A stretch of DNA of 64,000 nucleotides from Terriglobales bacterium (GTDB lineage: Bacteria > Acidobacteriota > Terriglobia > Terriglobales > Acidobacteriaceae), in NCBI GenBank assembly GCA_015655585.1, contig JAATEV010000024.1:1-64000 (forward strand), in the 5' to 3' direction. The position numbers were made by a program, and so were the translations under genes. Numbering within the stretch: position 1 is the first letter of the stretch; each line of letters starts with the position of its first letter. The notes under the pieces are model-generated. The model was not told the DNA's origin and did no database searches. It saw only the letters and a list, made by a program, of their open reading frames with translations. Shown here piece by piece: positions 39,908 to 49,894 of this stretch.

Positions 39908-39932
39908 ATAAAAAGTGGGCATCGGCCCACTT
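39908..39932 (-). terminator. intrinsic terminator/attenuator in rimP-nusA-infB leader
   Basis: Minus strand AAGTGGGC-CGAT-GCCCACTT followed by TTTATTTG; located 58 nt upstream of the rimP ATG. Confidence 0.8.
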
Positions 39933-40242
39933 ATCTCCTTCGCCATTTGCCGGTGCGTACACGGCCTCTTCTGCGACGGAACAAAGTCGTTGCAAACTTG
40001 ATAATACACTCGGTTTTTGGGGAATTCAATAGGGCATCCCCGCCACTTGTGCCTCGTCGGCCATATCCTTCAGGAGCCTCGCAGGCAAATCCAGCCTCAC
40101 ACGCGAATCCCCTGAACCGATTGCAGCCCCTCCGGCATCAAAAGTTGATCTTGATGGTAGGCAACTCTACAATCGAAGAAATCCAGCGAAACGAGGCTCC
40201 GTGCGGACCCGGCGCATCGCCCGGCCATCAAAAAACAAAAAT

Positions 40243-41766
40243 ATGATCATCACTCCCGTTCCTGAAGCCCTGACCTTCGACGATGTCCTTCTCGTCCCTG
40301 CCTATAGCGATGTGGTTCCCACCCAGGTAAGCACCCAGACCCAGCTCACCCGCAACATCACCCTCAACACCCCGCTGGTCTCCGCTGCCATGGATACCGT
40401 CACCGAATCCCGCCTCGCCATCGCCATGGCCCAGCAGGGAGGTCTCGGCGTCATCCACCGCAATCTCACCATCGAGCAGCAGGCCGGCGAGATCGACAAG
40501 GTCAAGCGCTCCGAGTCCGGCATGATCGTCGACCCCGTCACTATCGGCCCCGACCGCCCTATCGCCGACGCCCTTGAAGTCATGCGCCGCTACAAGATCT
40601 CTGGCGTCCCCGTCACCAAGAACAAGAAGCTCGTCGGCATCCTCACCAATCGCGACCTCCGCTTCGTCTCCCGCACCGACCTCCTCATCGATGAGGTCAT
40701 GACCAAGAACAACCTCATCACCGTGCCCGTCGGCACTACCCTTGAACAGGCCGAAGAGATCCTCCATCACCATCGTGTCGAAAAGCTCCTCGTCGTCAAC
40801 GACGACTACGAACTCAAGGGCCTCATCACCGTCAAGGACATCCAGAAAAAACTCAAGTACCCCAACGCCAGCAAGGACTCGCAGGGCCGCCTCCGCGTAG
40901 CCGGAGCCATTGGGGCCACCGGCGACTTCCTGGAGCGCGCCGCCGCCCTCATCGAGGCTCGCGTCGACGCCTTAGCCATCGACTCCGCCCACGGCCATTC
41001 CTCCCGCGTTCTGGAGGCTGTCAGTGAGGTCAAGAAGCGCTTCCCCAACGTCGATCTCCTCGCTGGAAACATCGCTACCTACGACGGAGCCCAGGCCCTC
41101 ATGGATGCTGGAGCCGACGCCATCAAGGTCGGCATCGGTCCCGGCTCCATCTGCACTACCCGCATGGTCACTGGCGCGGGTATGCCGCAGATCACCGCTA
41201 TCTCCGAGGCCTTCCGCGCCACTGAGCCCCGCGGCATCCCCCTCATCGCCGACGGCGGCATCAAGTACTCCGGCGACATCACCAAGGCCATCGCCGCCGG
41301 AGCCGGAGTCATCATGATCGGCTCCCTCTTCGCCGGTGTAGACGAGTCGCCCGGCGAGACCATCCTCTACCAGGGCCGCTCCTTCAAGGCCTACCGCGGC
41401 ATGGGCTCACTCTCGGCCATGGCCCAGGGTTCTGGCGAGCGTTACTTCCAGAGCAAGGACGACATCGACTCCGCCTCCACCGAGCGCCCGTCCCTCACCG
41501 CCCGCGAGACCAGCACGAACAACCGCCTCGCCAAGTTCGTTCCCGAGGGCATCGAAGGTCGCGTGCCTCACCGTGGACCACTCGAAGGCATGGTCTACCA
41601 GCTCGTAGGCGGCCTCCGCGCAGGCATGGGCTACCTCGGCTGCGGCACCATCCCCGAGTTGCAGAAGAACGGTCGCTTCATTCGCATCTCCAACGCCGGT
41701 CTCCGCGAGAGCCACGTCCACGATGTCATCATCACCCGCGAAGCCCCCAACTACCACGTAGAGTAG
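40243..41766 (+). CDS. guaB: inosine-5'-monophosphate dehydrogenase
   Basis: [22 protein letters not shown] domains; [52 protein letters not shown] 40243. Confidence 0.98.
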   Translation: MIITPVPEALTFDDVLLVPAYSDVVPTQVSTQTQLTRNITLNTPLVSAAMDTVTESRLAIAMAQQGGLGVIHRNLTIEQQAGEIDKVKRSESGMIVDPVTIGPDRPIADALEVMRRYKISGVPVTKNKKLVGILTNRDLRFVSRTDLLIDEVMTKNNLITVPVGTTLEQAEEILHHHRVEKLLVVNDDYELKGLITVKDIQKKLKYPNASKDSQGRLRVAGAIGATGDFLERAAALIEARVDALAIDSAHGHSSRVLEAVSEVKKRFPNVDLLAGNIATYDGAQALMDAGADAIKVGIGPGSICTTRMVTGAGMPQITAISEAFRATEPRGIPLIADGGIKYSGDITKAIAAGAGVIMIGSLFAGVDESPGETILYQGRSFKAYRGMGSLSAMAQGSGERYFQSKDDIDSASTERPSLTARETSTNNRLAKFVPEGIEGRVPHRGPLEGMVYQLVGGLRAGMGYLGCGTIPELQKNGRFIRISNAGLRESHVHDVIITREAPNYHVE

Positions 41767-41793
41767 CAACATACACGCGCATAAATCGGGTGC

Positions 41794-41851
41794 CCCATCT
41801 TCGCGACGGTAGTATCGTCGCGAAGATGGGCATTCGCGCTTAAAGCGCGAA
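41794..41851. repeat. twin-hairpin intergenic palindromic element
   Basis: CCCATCTTCGCGACG (41794-41808)/CGTCGCGAAGATGGG (41816-41830), then TTCGCGCTT-A-AAGCGCGAA (41833-41851). Confidence 0.85.
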
Positions 41852-41921
41852 CCGTCTTCCTGTTGATACATCCAAAGCCATTTCTGCGATTTTGCATCGC
41901 AAAGGCCTATCGTAGTGAGGA

Positions 41922-42857
41922 TCAATTCTCAGTAGGTTTACTTGCGCTATCGATCACCACAGTCTCCACTGGACCTTTCCCAGACTTGAGGTTGAGTCCC
42001 AGTCTCTTCATCACATCCAGAATCCCTGCGGTATAGTCCGTGTTCGTCGGATCATCCGGTTCTAGATGAAAATCGTACTTCCCTGTCAGTCCGGTCTGAT
42101 CCAGAACAGGCCGCCGCAACATATCGCTCAATTTCTTCGCCATAAAAGGCATCGAGACATTGATGCCCGTCGCTTCACCGTCGGCGATGTTGCCCGGTTT
42201 CATCATGGAACTCATCCTCGTGTCCGCATCTTCGTGCTCCGGCTTATGAAGATGAAGCTCGCCCTTCCCGCGCGACAGGATATACACCTGACCTTCTTTC
42301 GTCTCCCGATGAATCTTCAGGGCGAACCGCTGTGCCAGTAGCGTTCGCAGCATCTCACGTTGTTCCTGGCTAGGGGTAGCCTGTATCGGAGGTCCCTGGG
42401 CTGTCCTCGACGGAGACCCCTCGGGCGGCACTGCCTCTATGTTGTATCTCTCTTTCTCCATCCACGGCTCGCCTCCCAGAATCTGGCTCCGCGGTATCTC
42501 GTAGGCGTAGTAAATGAGCATCTTCAGGTCCGCGAATCCTACCAGGACTCGTCCTCCGGGTCTCCCGTAAAAGCCAATCGCCCCTCCGGTGGTCGGGTCC
42601 ACGGGTTTAATCGTAGCCACCTCAAACGAAGGCGCTCCGGCGTTATCGATCCTGGCTGATCCAGTCTCCGCAGATACCTGCCCCCACAGTGCAGGAGCAA
42701 AACACCACATCCCCATAACCAATGCCCATTCTGCTCGTCTCGACATGCTCTTCCACCGCCTTGGTTTCAATCGATCTCTCTGATCTAAATACGAACAGTC
42801 ATCGAATAAGACTCTATCTTGTGCTTTTCGTTGGATGGAACTCATCTCCGGCAGCAC
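41922..42857 (-). CDS. TIGR03435-type secreted protein
   Basis: FEVATIKPVDPTTGGAIGFYGRPGGRVLVGFADLKMLIYYAYEIPRSQILGGEPWMEKERYNIEAVPPEG; C-term ETVVIDSASKPTEN. Confidence 0.88.
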   Translation of the reverse strand: MLPEMSSIQRKAQDRVLFDDCSYLDQRDRLKPRRWKSMSRRAEWALVMGMWCFAPALWGQVSAETGSARIDNAGAPSFEVATIKPVDPTTGGAIGFYGRPGGRVLVGFADLKMLIYYAYEIPRSQILGGEPWMEKERYNIEAVPPEGSPSRTAQGPPIQATPSQEQREMLRTLLAQRFALKIHRETKEGQVYILSRGKGELHLHKPEHEDADTRMSSMMKPGNIADGEATGINVSMPFMAKKLSDMLRRPVLDQTGLTGKYDFHLEPDDPTNTDYTAGILDVMKRLGLNLKSGKGPVETVVIDSASKPTEN

Positions 42858-42886
42858 ACAAAAAAGGATAATCTTTTCTGAATCTA

Positions 42887-42902
42887 TAGACCGACTGGTC
42901 TA
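42887..42902. promoter_or_regulatory. TetR-type operator candidate
   Basis: TAGACC-GACT-GGTCTA, 6-bp inverted repeat with 4-nt spacer, 49 bp upstream of the SDR ATG. Confidence 0.55.
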
Positions 42903-42950
42903 CTCTTATGGATGTGCCGCCAATCAGGCGCACCCGAAAAGGAGACCATC

Positions 42951-43760
42951 ATGTCCAGCCAGACCAGCAAAGGCGCCGCTCTCATCACCGGCGCTTCCAC
43001 AGGAATCGGCGCTGTCTACGCCGACCGCCTCGCCAAGCGCGGTTACGACCTCATCCTCGTCGCCCGCAGTCAGGACAAGCTCAACGAAGTCGCCAGCCAG
43101 ATTCAGTCCTCCACCGGACGCCAGGTCGAGACCCTCCAGGCCGACCTCACCGCTCCCGCCGACGTCAAGCGCGTCGTCGATCGCCTCGCCTCCGACGCCT
43201 CCATCACCGCGCTCGTGAACAACGCCGGTATTGCCGCGACAGGCAAGCTCCTCGACTCCGACCCCGACTACCTCGACCAGATGATTCAGCTCAATGTCGT
43301 AACCCTGACGCGGCTCGCCCTCGCCGCCGCTCCGGCATTCGTCGCTCGCGGCAACGGCCTCATCATCAACATCGGCTCCATCGTCGCGCTCGCGCCCGAG
43401 CTTCTGAACGGAACCTACAGCGGTACCAAGGCCTACGTCCAGAACTTCAGCACCTCGCTCAAGAACGAGCTGGCGGACAAGGGAGTCACCGTGCAGGTGG
43501 TCCTTCCCGGAGCAACCGCGACCCCGCTCTGGGGCAAGGCCGGACTCCCCGTTCATCATCTCCCTGCCGAGATCGTCATGACCACCGAAAACATGGTCGA
43601 TGCTTCCCTCGCCGGTCTCGATCAGGGTGAGTTCGTCACCATCCCCTCGCTGCCCAATGCCGCCGACTTCGAGGCCTACGAGAAGGCACGCCTGGCTCTT
43701 GCCCCGAACCTCTCGCGCAAGGCTCCGGCTTCGCGCTACGGCGTCGCAGCGGAGAACTAA
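42951..43760 (+). CDS. SDR family NAD(P)-dependent oxidoreductase
   Basis: ALITGASTGIGAVYADRLAKRGYDLILVAR; NNAG; YSGTKAYVQNFS. Confidence 0.94.
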   Translation: MSSQTSKGAALITGASTGIGAVYADRLAKRGYDLILVARSQDKLNEVASQIQSSTGRQVETLQADLTAPADVKRVVDRLASDASITALVNNAGIAATGKLLDSDPDYLDQMIQLNVVTLTRLALAAAPAFVARGNGLIINIGSIVALAPELLNGTYSGTKAYVQNFSTSLKNELADKGVTVQVVLPGATATPLWGKAGLPVHHLPAEIVMTTENMVDASLAGLDQGEFVTIPSLPNAADFEAYEKARLALAPNLSRKAPASRYGVAAEN

Positions 43761-43857
43761 GCGGCAGCGCAACATCAGCCGGTACCATAAGAACGTGAAG
43801 CCTCCGCGTACCCTGCGCGGAGGCCGCATGTTCTTCCACCAGAAAGCGAGCAGCACC

Positions 43858-44466
43858 ATGCTATCCAAAGCGGAGGTTGCACCGAAGGTCCCATCCACAC
43901 GCGAGCGGCTCATCGACGCCGGACTAGAGCTGATGCGCAAACATGGCTATGCCGCCACTGGCCTGCAGGAGATTCTGGAGGCGGCCAGCGTACCCAAGGG
44001 TTCCTTCTATCACCACTTCGGCAGCAAGGAGGAGTTCACCGCCGCGCTCGTCGAACGCTATGCTGCGCTCGAAGGAACTCACTGCGCCGAAGTCCTCGGA
44101 AACACTCGGCAGGCCCCGCTCAAGCGGCTGCGGCGATACTTCGAAGACCTCATTCGTGTCGCCGGACAGAGCGCGCCCATCCACGGCTGTCTTCTCGGGG
44201 GCCTCAGTGTGGAGATCGCTGGCGAAAGCTCGTTGTTGCAGGGGCGCCTCAGCGCCAGCTTTGCTACCTGGCAGACTGGCATAGCTGCCGTGCTGCGCGA
44301 GGCGATTGAAGCAGGAGATCTGCCGAACTCGACCAGACCGGAACCGCTGGCGGGGTTCATACTCAATAGCTGGGAGGGGGCCTTGCTCCGCTCGCAGGCC
44401 GACAAAAGCGACGCCCCGCTGAAGAACTTCCTTTATTATGTCTTCGAGGGTCTGCTGACGAAGTAA
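43858..44466 (+). CDS. TetR/AcrR family transcriptional regulator
   Basis: TRERLIDAGLELMRKHGYAATGLQEILEAASVPKGSFYHHFGSKEEF HTH; ORF track start 43600 overlaps SDR and is unlikely. Confidence 0.93.
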   Translation: MLSKAEVAPKVPSTRERLIDAGLELMRKHGYAATGLQEILEAASVPKGSFYHHFGSKEEFTAALVERYAALEGTHCAEVLGNTRQAPLKRLRRYFEDLIRVAGQSAPIHGCLLGGLSVEIAGESSLLQGRLSASFATWQTGIAAVLREAIEAGDLPNSTRPEPLAGFILNSWEGALLRSQADKSDAPLKNFLYYVFEGLLTK

Positions 44467-44512
44467 GGGTATATAAAATCAATACTTTGCATAAAACGTA
44501 CAGGGGGAGGGG

Positions 44513-44809
44513 ATGCCGATAGCCAAACTCATCATCGAGCTCGATATTCCCCATGCCCAGTCCCTCAAAGACCGCCGTCAGGTTGTCCGTTCGCTCAAGG
44601 ACAAGCTTCGCCACAGCTTCAACCTCTCCGTGGCCGAACTGGACGAAGTCGGCGCATGGAACCGCGCCACCCTCGGAATCGTGACCATATCCTCTTCCAC
44701 CAGCTACCTGACCAGCCAGATCCAGCAGATTGATCATGCCATCCACCGCATTTCCGCCACCCTAAGCGCCGAGGTCATTGACTCCTATGCAGAAATCCTG
44801 CCCGAGTAG
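44513..44809 (+). CDS. DUF503 family protein
   Basis: IIELDIPHAQSLKDRRQVVRSLKDKLRHSFNLSVAELDEVGAWNRATLGIVTISS. Confidence 0.9.
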   Translation: MPIAKLIIELDIPHAQSLKDRRQVVRSLKDKLRHSFNLSVAELDEVGAWNRATLGIVTISSSTSYLTSQIQQIDHAIHRISATLSAEVIDSYAEILPE

Positions 44810-44915
44810 CTCCGGACATCACACACAAAGTAAAAGGCTTATCCGATAGATCGCCTCAGGGGCTAGGTGGAAAGAAACATTTTTGATATCCTCAACCGTT
44901 CGACCTACTAAATTT

Positions 44916-45326
44916 ATGCCCGAACCGCGCGCCAGAACACATCACAAGAATAGAGTCGCCAATACCTTCTCTGAAGAGATAGGCTCTATGCTCGAAGGGG
45001 AGCTTTCCGACCCCCGTATCGCTCCCAGCTACGTTACTGACGTGGTTCTGGCTCCCGGCGGCAAATCCGCCCGTGTCTTCGTCTCTGTTCATGGCACCGA
45101 GGCGGAGGAAGCCTCCACGCTGGAGGGCCTCACTACCGCTCGCGCCTACATCCGTTCTCAGCTCCGCGACCGCATGGGTGTTCGCCACGTCCCCGAGCTG
45201 ACCTTTGCCATCGACCGCTCCCAGAAAGTGACCGGCCGCATGGAAGAGCTCCTCGCCCGCACCCGCAAACGCGAGTCGAAACGTACCGATGCCACCCCCG
45301 GTCAGAAGGCTCCAGTCAAACCATGA
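44916..45326 (+). CDS. rbfA: ribosome-binding factor A
   Basis: HHKNRVANTFSEEIGSMLEGELSDPRIAPSYVTDVVLAPGGKSARVFVSV...LRDRMGVRHVPELTFAIDRS. Confidence 0.93.
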   Translation: MPEPRARTHHKNRVANTFSEEIGSMLEGELSDPRIAPSYVTDVVLAPGGKSARVFVSVHGTEAEEASTLEGLTTARAYIRSQLRDRMGVRHVPELTFAIDRSQKVTGRMEELLARTRKRESKRTDATPGQKAPVKP

Positions 45327-46414
45327 CGTGTATTCCCAGGCGTCACGAACCCCTCTCTCAGGAGATGGCTTTGACCATTGCCTGCGAAAGGCCCCAGGAG
45401 ATCGATTCTACGGTGACTCCAACCGCGATTGAAACCCACGAAGAGACCAGCGAGGCATCCAGGATCGACAGCCTGCTCACTGTTTTTCGTTCGCATCCCC
45501 GCTTTCTTCTCACCTCTCACGCGCGGCCCGACGGTGACGCTATCGGTTCTGTCCTCGCCCTGGCCGAGATCTTGGACCAGCTCGGCTGCGAGACCGAGGT
45601 CGTCTTTGCCGACCCGATTCCCTTCATCTACCGTACCCTTCCCGGCCTTGACCGCGTCCGCCACACTCCCTCGGCCAATGACGTCGACCCCAGCGCGGAC
45701 ACCCCCGCCATCCTGCTCGAATGCGACGGCATCGCCCGCACCGGCCTGCTCGGCCTGGAAGGCCGTATGCTGATCAACATCGACCACCACGCCAGCGGCC
45801 GCGCCTTCGCCGCCGTCAACTGGATCGATGAGCACGCCTGTGCCGTAGCTGCCATGGTCTATCGCATTGCCATCGCGGCCGGGGTGGAGATTACCCCCTC
45901 CATCGCTACCTGTCTCTACACCGCCATCCTCTCCGATACCGGCTCTTTCACCTACTCCAGCACCACAGCCGACACTTTCGCCATCGTCCACGACCTGTCT
46001 AGCAAGGGAGCCAACCCCAGCCAGATTGCCCGTGATCTCTACTTCTCCAACCCTGTCAGCAAGGTCCGCCTCCTGGGCACCGCCCTTTCCAACCTCAAAT
46101 ATGAAGGCCCTCTCGCATGGACGTGGGTGACGAGCAAGGACATGGATCAGGCGGGGGCCGACGCCGAGGACTGCGAGGGCGTCGTCAACTACCTGATCGG
46201 TATCACCGGCATCGAATCCGCTGTCTTCCTCCGCGAAGTCCCCGACACCAGCCAGTTCCGTCTCAGTATCCGAAGCGCGGGCAAGCTCGACGTCTCCAAG
46301 ATCGCCGAGCACTTCGGAGGGGGAGGGCATCGCAATGCCAGTGGATGCACCCTTGACGGCCCCCTGAACACGGCCATCGATCGCATCCTCACGGAAATTC
46401 GTGCGGGACTTTGA
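45323..46414 (+). CDS. nrnA: DHH/DHHA1 family phosphoesterase (NrnA-like)
   Basis: FLLTSHARPDGDAIGSVLALAEIL; LINIDHHASGRAFAAVNW; C-term GGGGHRNASGCTLDGPL; ATGA-type overlap with rbfA. Confidence 0.92.
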   Translation: MTCIPRRHEPLSQEMALTIACERPQEIDSTVTPTAIETHEETSEASRIDSLLTVFRSHPRFLLTSHARPDGDAIGSVLALAEILDQLGCETEVVFADPIPFIYRTLPGLDRVRHTPSANDVDPSADTPAILLECDGIARTGLLGLEGRMLINIDHHASGRAFAAVNWIDEHACAVAAMVYRIAIAAGVEITPSIATCLYTAILSDTGSFTYSSTTADTFAIVHDLSSKGANPSQIARDLYFSNPVSKVRLLGTALSNLKYEGPLAWTWVTSKDMDQAGADAEDCEGVVNYLIGITGIESAVFLREVPDTSQFRLSIRSAGKLDVSKIAEHFGGGGHRNASGCTLDGPLNTAIDRILTEIRAGL

Positions 46415-46440
46415 TAGGCTTGTCTCGTTCCATCAATCGA

Positions 46441-48255
46441 ATGAATGATTTCCAACAATCCACCGGCACAGGCCCCGTGCCGGAGCGCGCACCGATCGCC
46501 TGGCTTCGCAGCCACCTCAAACTGCCAGCTCCGGTAGCGATCCGCGAGTTCATCGTTTTGCTGCTGGTGACAGGGTTCCTGCTTCTGTATGGACTCATTC
46601 CCATCTTTGGCGGAGACCAGCTCGGCCTGGTAGGAGCCGATGAGCCAAGATACGCCCAGATCGCCCGCGAGATGCTCGCCGCTCACTCCGAAGGCTGTCA
46701 CCAGGTCGAGGCCAAGATGGTCCCCAAGGGACTCACGCGGACGGACTTCAGCAACTCCTTCCGCTGCCTCTCCTCCGGAACCGTCACCCCGATCCTGTAC
46801 GGCAAGCCCTGGCTCGAAAAGCCCGCCCTCTACTACTGGCGAGCCATGAGCTTCTTCAAAGAGTTCGGCGTTTCCGACTGGAGCGCTCGCCTACCGTCGT
46901 CTTCTGCCACGCTCGCCCTCGTTGTCCTGGTCTTCCTGCACATGCGGCGTTTCCGCCCCGGAGGGCACCTGGATGCCGCCCTTATCACTGCATCCTGCCT
47001 GGGCATCGTCAGCTTTGCGCGGGGGGCTTCCACCGACATGCAGCTCGCCGCGCCGTTCTGCATCGGGATGCTGGGCTGGTATGCGTGGTATGAGACCGGC
47101 AGGAAGTTCTGGCTCTTCGACCTCTACTTCTTCGGCGCAGCCGCGACGCTGGCCAAGGGGCCGGTGGCTCCCTTCCTGGCGTTGGTCATCATTCTGCTCT
47201 TTGCCGGTCTGCGGAGGGAGTGGTCGATTCTCCGCCGCACCATCTGGCTGCCGGGTGTCCTGCTGTACCTGGTCATGGTGCTTCCCTGGTACATTGCGGT
47301 TCAGAAGCGGAATCCGACCTTCTATCGACTCTTCTTTCTCGAACATAATCTGGAGCGGTTCGCCACCAACCGCTACCAGCATCATCAGCCGATCTGGTAC
47401 TATCTTGCCGTTCTTCTGATCGCGCTGATGCCGTGGACGGTGATCGCGCTGCGGGCGCTGATCGACTCGATCGAGGTCTCGATCGCGGAGTGGAAGGTTC
47501 GGCACAACCCGCAGCGTTATCTTGGCCATACTCGCTCCGGCGATGCCTTTCCTGAGTTTCTGGTGCTGTGGGCGCTGTTCCCGATCCTGTTCTTTACCTT
47601 CTCGGTCTCCAAGCTGCCGGGCTATATTCTTCCTTCCATTCCTCCGCTCACCATCCTTACAGCCGACTACCTCAATCGCATTCGCCGCCAGGGGCTTCCG
47701 AACTGGCTCCTCTGGGCCCATGTCGGCCTCTGCGCGCTGCTTGTCTTCGTTCTTGCGCTGGCCCCTCAGCACATGAAGTACGAGACGCTTGTCCCCTCCG
47801 CTCCATGGCTGGCCGCAGCCGGAGTTGCCGCTCTCCTCTTCGGGGCTATCGTCTTTCTGATCGTGCGGCGGTGGGGCATCTCGCAGGTGTGCAATGCGAC
47901 TCTGATTCCGATTCTGGCGATTCTGATCTTCCTGCTGGGATTCAATGGGCGAGAGCTCGACCTGAACTATTCGGCGCGCCCACTGGCCCGCGAGATCGCG
48001 AAGCAGGCTCCTGGAGTGCGTCTGGTTGCGATGCAGTCGGTGAAGCGGGACATGGATTATGGACTGGCTTTCTACCGGAACCAGCCGATCCTGCACTACA
48101 GTTCCGATGGAGTGCCGCCGGAGGAGCATATTCTGGTGATTCCGTCCGGAGATACGGCGGAGCTGAGCCGCTGGCTGGCAGGCCGTGTCTATGAACCGCT
48201 TTTTCTTTATGAATCACAGGGGCTTGCGGTCTATCGTGTGTATGCCCAGCCTTAG
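46441..48255 (+). CDS. ArnT-like / GT39 family glycosyltransferase (multi-TM)
   Basis: LGLVGADEPRYAQIAREML motif; many TM segments; ATG 46441 (ORF track uses TTG 46411). Confidence 0.88.
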   Translation: MNDFQQSTGTGPVPERAPIAWLRSHLKLPAPVAIREFIVLLLVTGFLLLYGLIPIFGGDQLGLVGADEPRYAQIAREMLAAHSEGCHQVEAKMVPKGLTRTDFSNSFRCLSSGTVTPILYGKPWLEKPALYYWRAMSFFKEFGVSDWSARLPSSSATLALVVLVFLHMRRFRPGGHLDAALITASCLGIVSFARGASTDMQLAAPFCIGMLGWYAWYETGRKFWLFDLYFFGAAATLAKGPVAPFLALVIILLFAGLRREWSILRRTIWLPGVLLYLVMVLPWYIAVQKRNPTFYRLFFLEHNLERFATNRYQHHQPIWYYLAVLLIALMPWTVIALRALIDSIEVSIAEWKVRHNPQRYLGHTRSGDAFPEFLVLWALFPILFFTFSVSKLPGYILPSIPPLTILTADYLNRIRRQGLPNWLLWAHVGLCALLVFVLALAPQHMKYETLVPSAPWLAAAGVAALLFGAIVFLIVRRWGISQVCNATLIPILAILIFLLGFNGRELDLNYSARPLAREIAKQAPGVRLVAMQSVKRDMDYGLAFYRNQPILHYSSDGVPPEEHILVIPSGDTAELSRWLAGRVYEPLFLYESQGLAVYRVYAQP

Positions 48256-48339
48256 TTGAAGCTGGCTTCGCCGGTACCTTTCCTTACATATCGGCGGTGT
48301 GGAGAATCCTATAAGCTCAACGAAGGTTTTGACGAGGAT

Positions 48340-49311
48340 ATGACGGTCGCCACACAACTCGAGATCCTCGATCTACGGCATTTTTCTGCGCGGCAGCTTC
48401 GCCCGCTGCTGGAGGCGGAGGCCCGGGTGTGGCAGCAACGCCTGCGGTGGGACTATCAGAACTCGACGGAGCTACTGTTGCAGTATTTGGACTCCCATAT
48501 TCTGCCGGGATTTGTTGCTCTGGATCGTGGGCGTGTCTGCGGCTTTACGTTCTGCGTTTATGAGGGGCATAAGGCGGTGGTGGGGGACGCGTTTGCCGTT
48601 GCGAATGAGCCGCGGCAGGCACTGGAGATTACGCGGGCTCTGCTGCGGCATCTGCTGGCGCTGCTGCAACATTCGCCGGGGATTGAGCGGGTGGAGTCGC
48701 AGCTTTTGCTCTATGATGCGGGGTCGCTGGAGGATGTCTTTGCCGATGCGGGTTTTTCGCTGCATCCGCGTTTGTTTATGGAGTGCGATCTGCCTCAGAA
48801 TGCTTCTGCGGGCGGTGGATTTACGCTTGATCCCTCGGTGGAGCTGATGCCGTGGAATGCCGGATTTTATCAGGCGGCGGCGGAGCTGATCCATGCGTCG
48901 TATGCGGGGCATATCGATTCGCGGATCAACGATCAATACTGTTCGCTGCATGGTTCTTTGCGGTTTCTCCATAATATTGTGCGGTTTCCGGGCTGCGGCG
49001 TCTTCGATGGAAACGAGTCGTGGGTGGTGGTGGACAGGAGCAGTGGGACGCTGATGGGGATGGCGCTCTGCTCGCGGGTGGCCGAGGATGTGGCGCATGT
49101 GACACAGCTCTGCGTGGCCCCTGCGCGGCGAGGGCTGGGGCTGGGGAAGGCGCTGCTGCGGCAGTGTATCGGGCACCTGTCGGGGGCGGGCTACCGGGCG
49201 ATTACGCTGACGGTGACGGAGGAGAACCGGCAGGCGGTGAGGCTCTACCAGGAGGCGGGGTTTTTCCCCTTGCATCGGTTCGATGCGATGGTCCTGGAGA
49301 GGCCGGAGTAG
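48340..49311 (+). CDS. GNAT family N-acetyltransferase
   Basis: C-term VTQLCVAPARRGLGLGKALLRQCIGHLSGAGYRAITLTVTEENRQAVRLYQEAGFFPL. Confidence 0.9.
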   Translation: MTVATQLEILDLRHFSARQLRPLLEAEARVWQQRLRWDYQNSTELLLQYLDSHILPGFVALDRGRVCGFTFCVYEGHKAVVGDAFAVANEPRQALEITRALLRHLLALLQHSPGIERVESQLLLYDAGSLEDVFADAGFSLHPRLFMECDLPQNASAGGGFTLDPSVELMPWNAGFYQAAAELIHASYAGHIDSRINDQYCSLHGSLRFLHNIVRFPGCGVFDGNESWVVVDRSSGTLMGMALCSRVAEDVAHVTQLCVAPARRGLGLGKALLRQCIGHLSGAGYRAITLTVTEENRQAVRLYQEAGFFPLHRFDAMVLERPE

Positions 49312-49386
49312 CTCCGGAAAACGAAAAAGTTCCTTTGCGGTGAAAGCACGTTTTTGCTGGGGGTTTTGCAAAAAAACGGTGTTCTG

Positions 49387-49445
49387 GGATGTGGTTTTTT
49401 GCTGGTGGGAACGTGGTTTGTGATGGTTCGGATGTGGTTTTTTGC
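49387..49445 (+). repeat. direct repeat GGATGTGGTTTTTTGC x2 in G/T-rich intergenic region
   Basis: Identical 16-mers at 49387-49402 and 49430-49445 (43-bp period). Confidence 0.9.
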
Positions 49446-49495
49446 AGACCATGATTCGGTTGCTGGAAATTACGCCACTGATTTGAACTTTATTT

Positions 49496-49894
49496 TCAGG
49501 CGGGAGTGCTTTCGAGGCGGCGGGAGGCCAGGAGCACGAAGAGGCGGTTGAAGAGGATGGCTCCGGCGGTGTCGAGCAGGACGTCGTAGATGCTGCCTTT
49601 GCGTCCGGAGAGGAAGCGCTGGTGCATCTCGTCGGCGGAGGCCACGGCGAAGGTGCAGATCACGGAGAGGGCGGCGGCGGAGAAGGGAAGACGGCTCGGA
49701 GAGCCCTGCCAGGAGCGGCTGAGGGTGATGAACCAGGCGCGGCGGAAGAGCAGCGCAATGGAGCCGTAGCCGCAGAAGTGGCCAAGCTTGCGCAGGAGAA
49801 GATTGACGAGCTGGATGGATGCCATCCCGGACTGACCGCCTGAGAGCCAGCGGCAGATGTCGTAGAGCCAGTGGGCGGTGTTGGCTCCGCTCAT
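49496..49894 (-). CDS. VanZ family protein (real N-terminus probably extends upstream)
   Basis: LLLRKLGHFCGYGSIALLFRRAW; frame remains open upstream giving TTLTSAWLPVAIALFIVFLESTETMSGANTAHWL. Confidence 0.82.
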   Translation of the reverse strand: MSGANTAHWLYDICRWLSGGQSGMASIQLVNLLLRKLGHFCGYGSIALLFRRAWFITLSRSWQGSPSRLPFSAAALSVICTFAVASADEMHQRFLSGRKGSIYDVLLDTAGAILFNRLFVLLASRRLESTPA

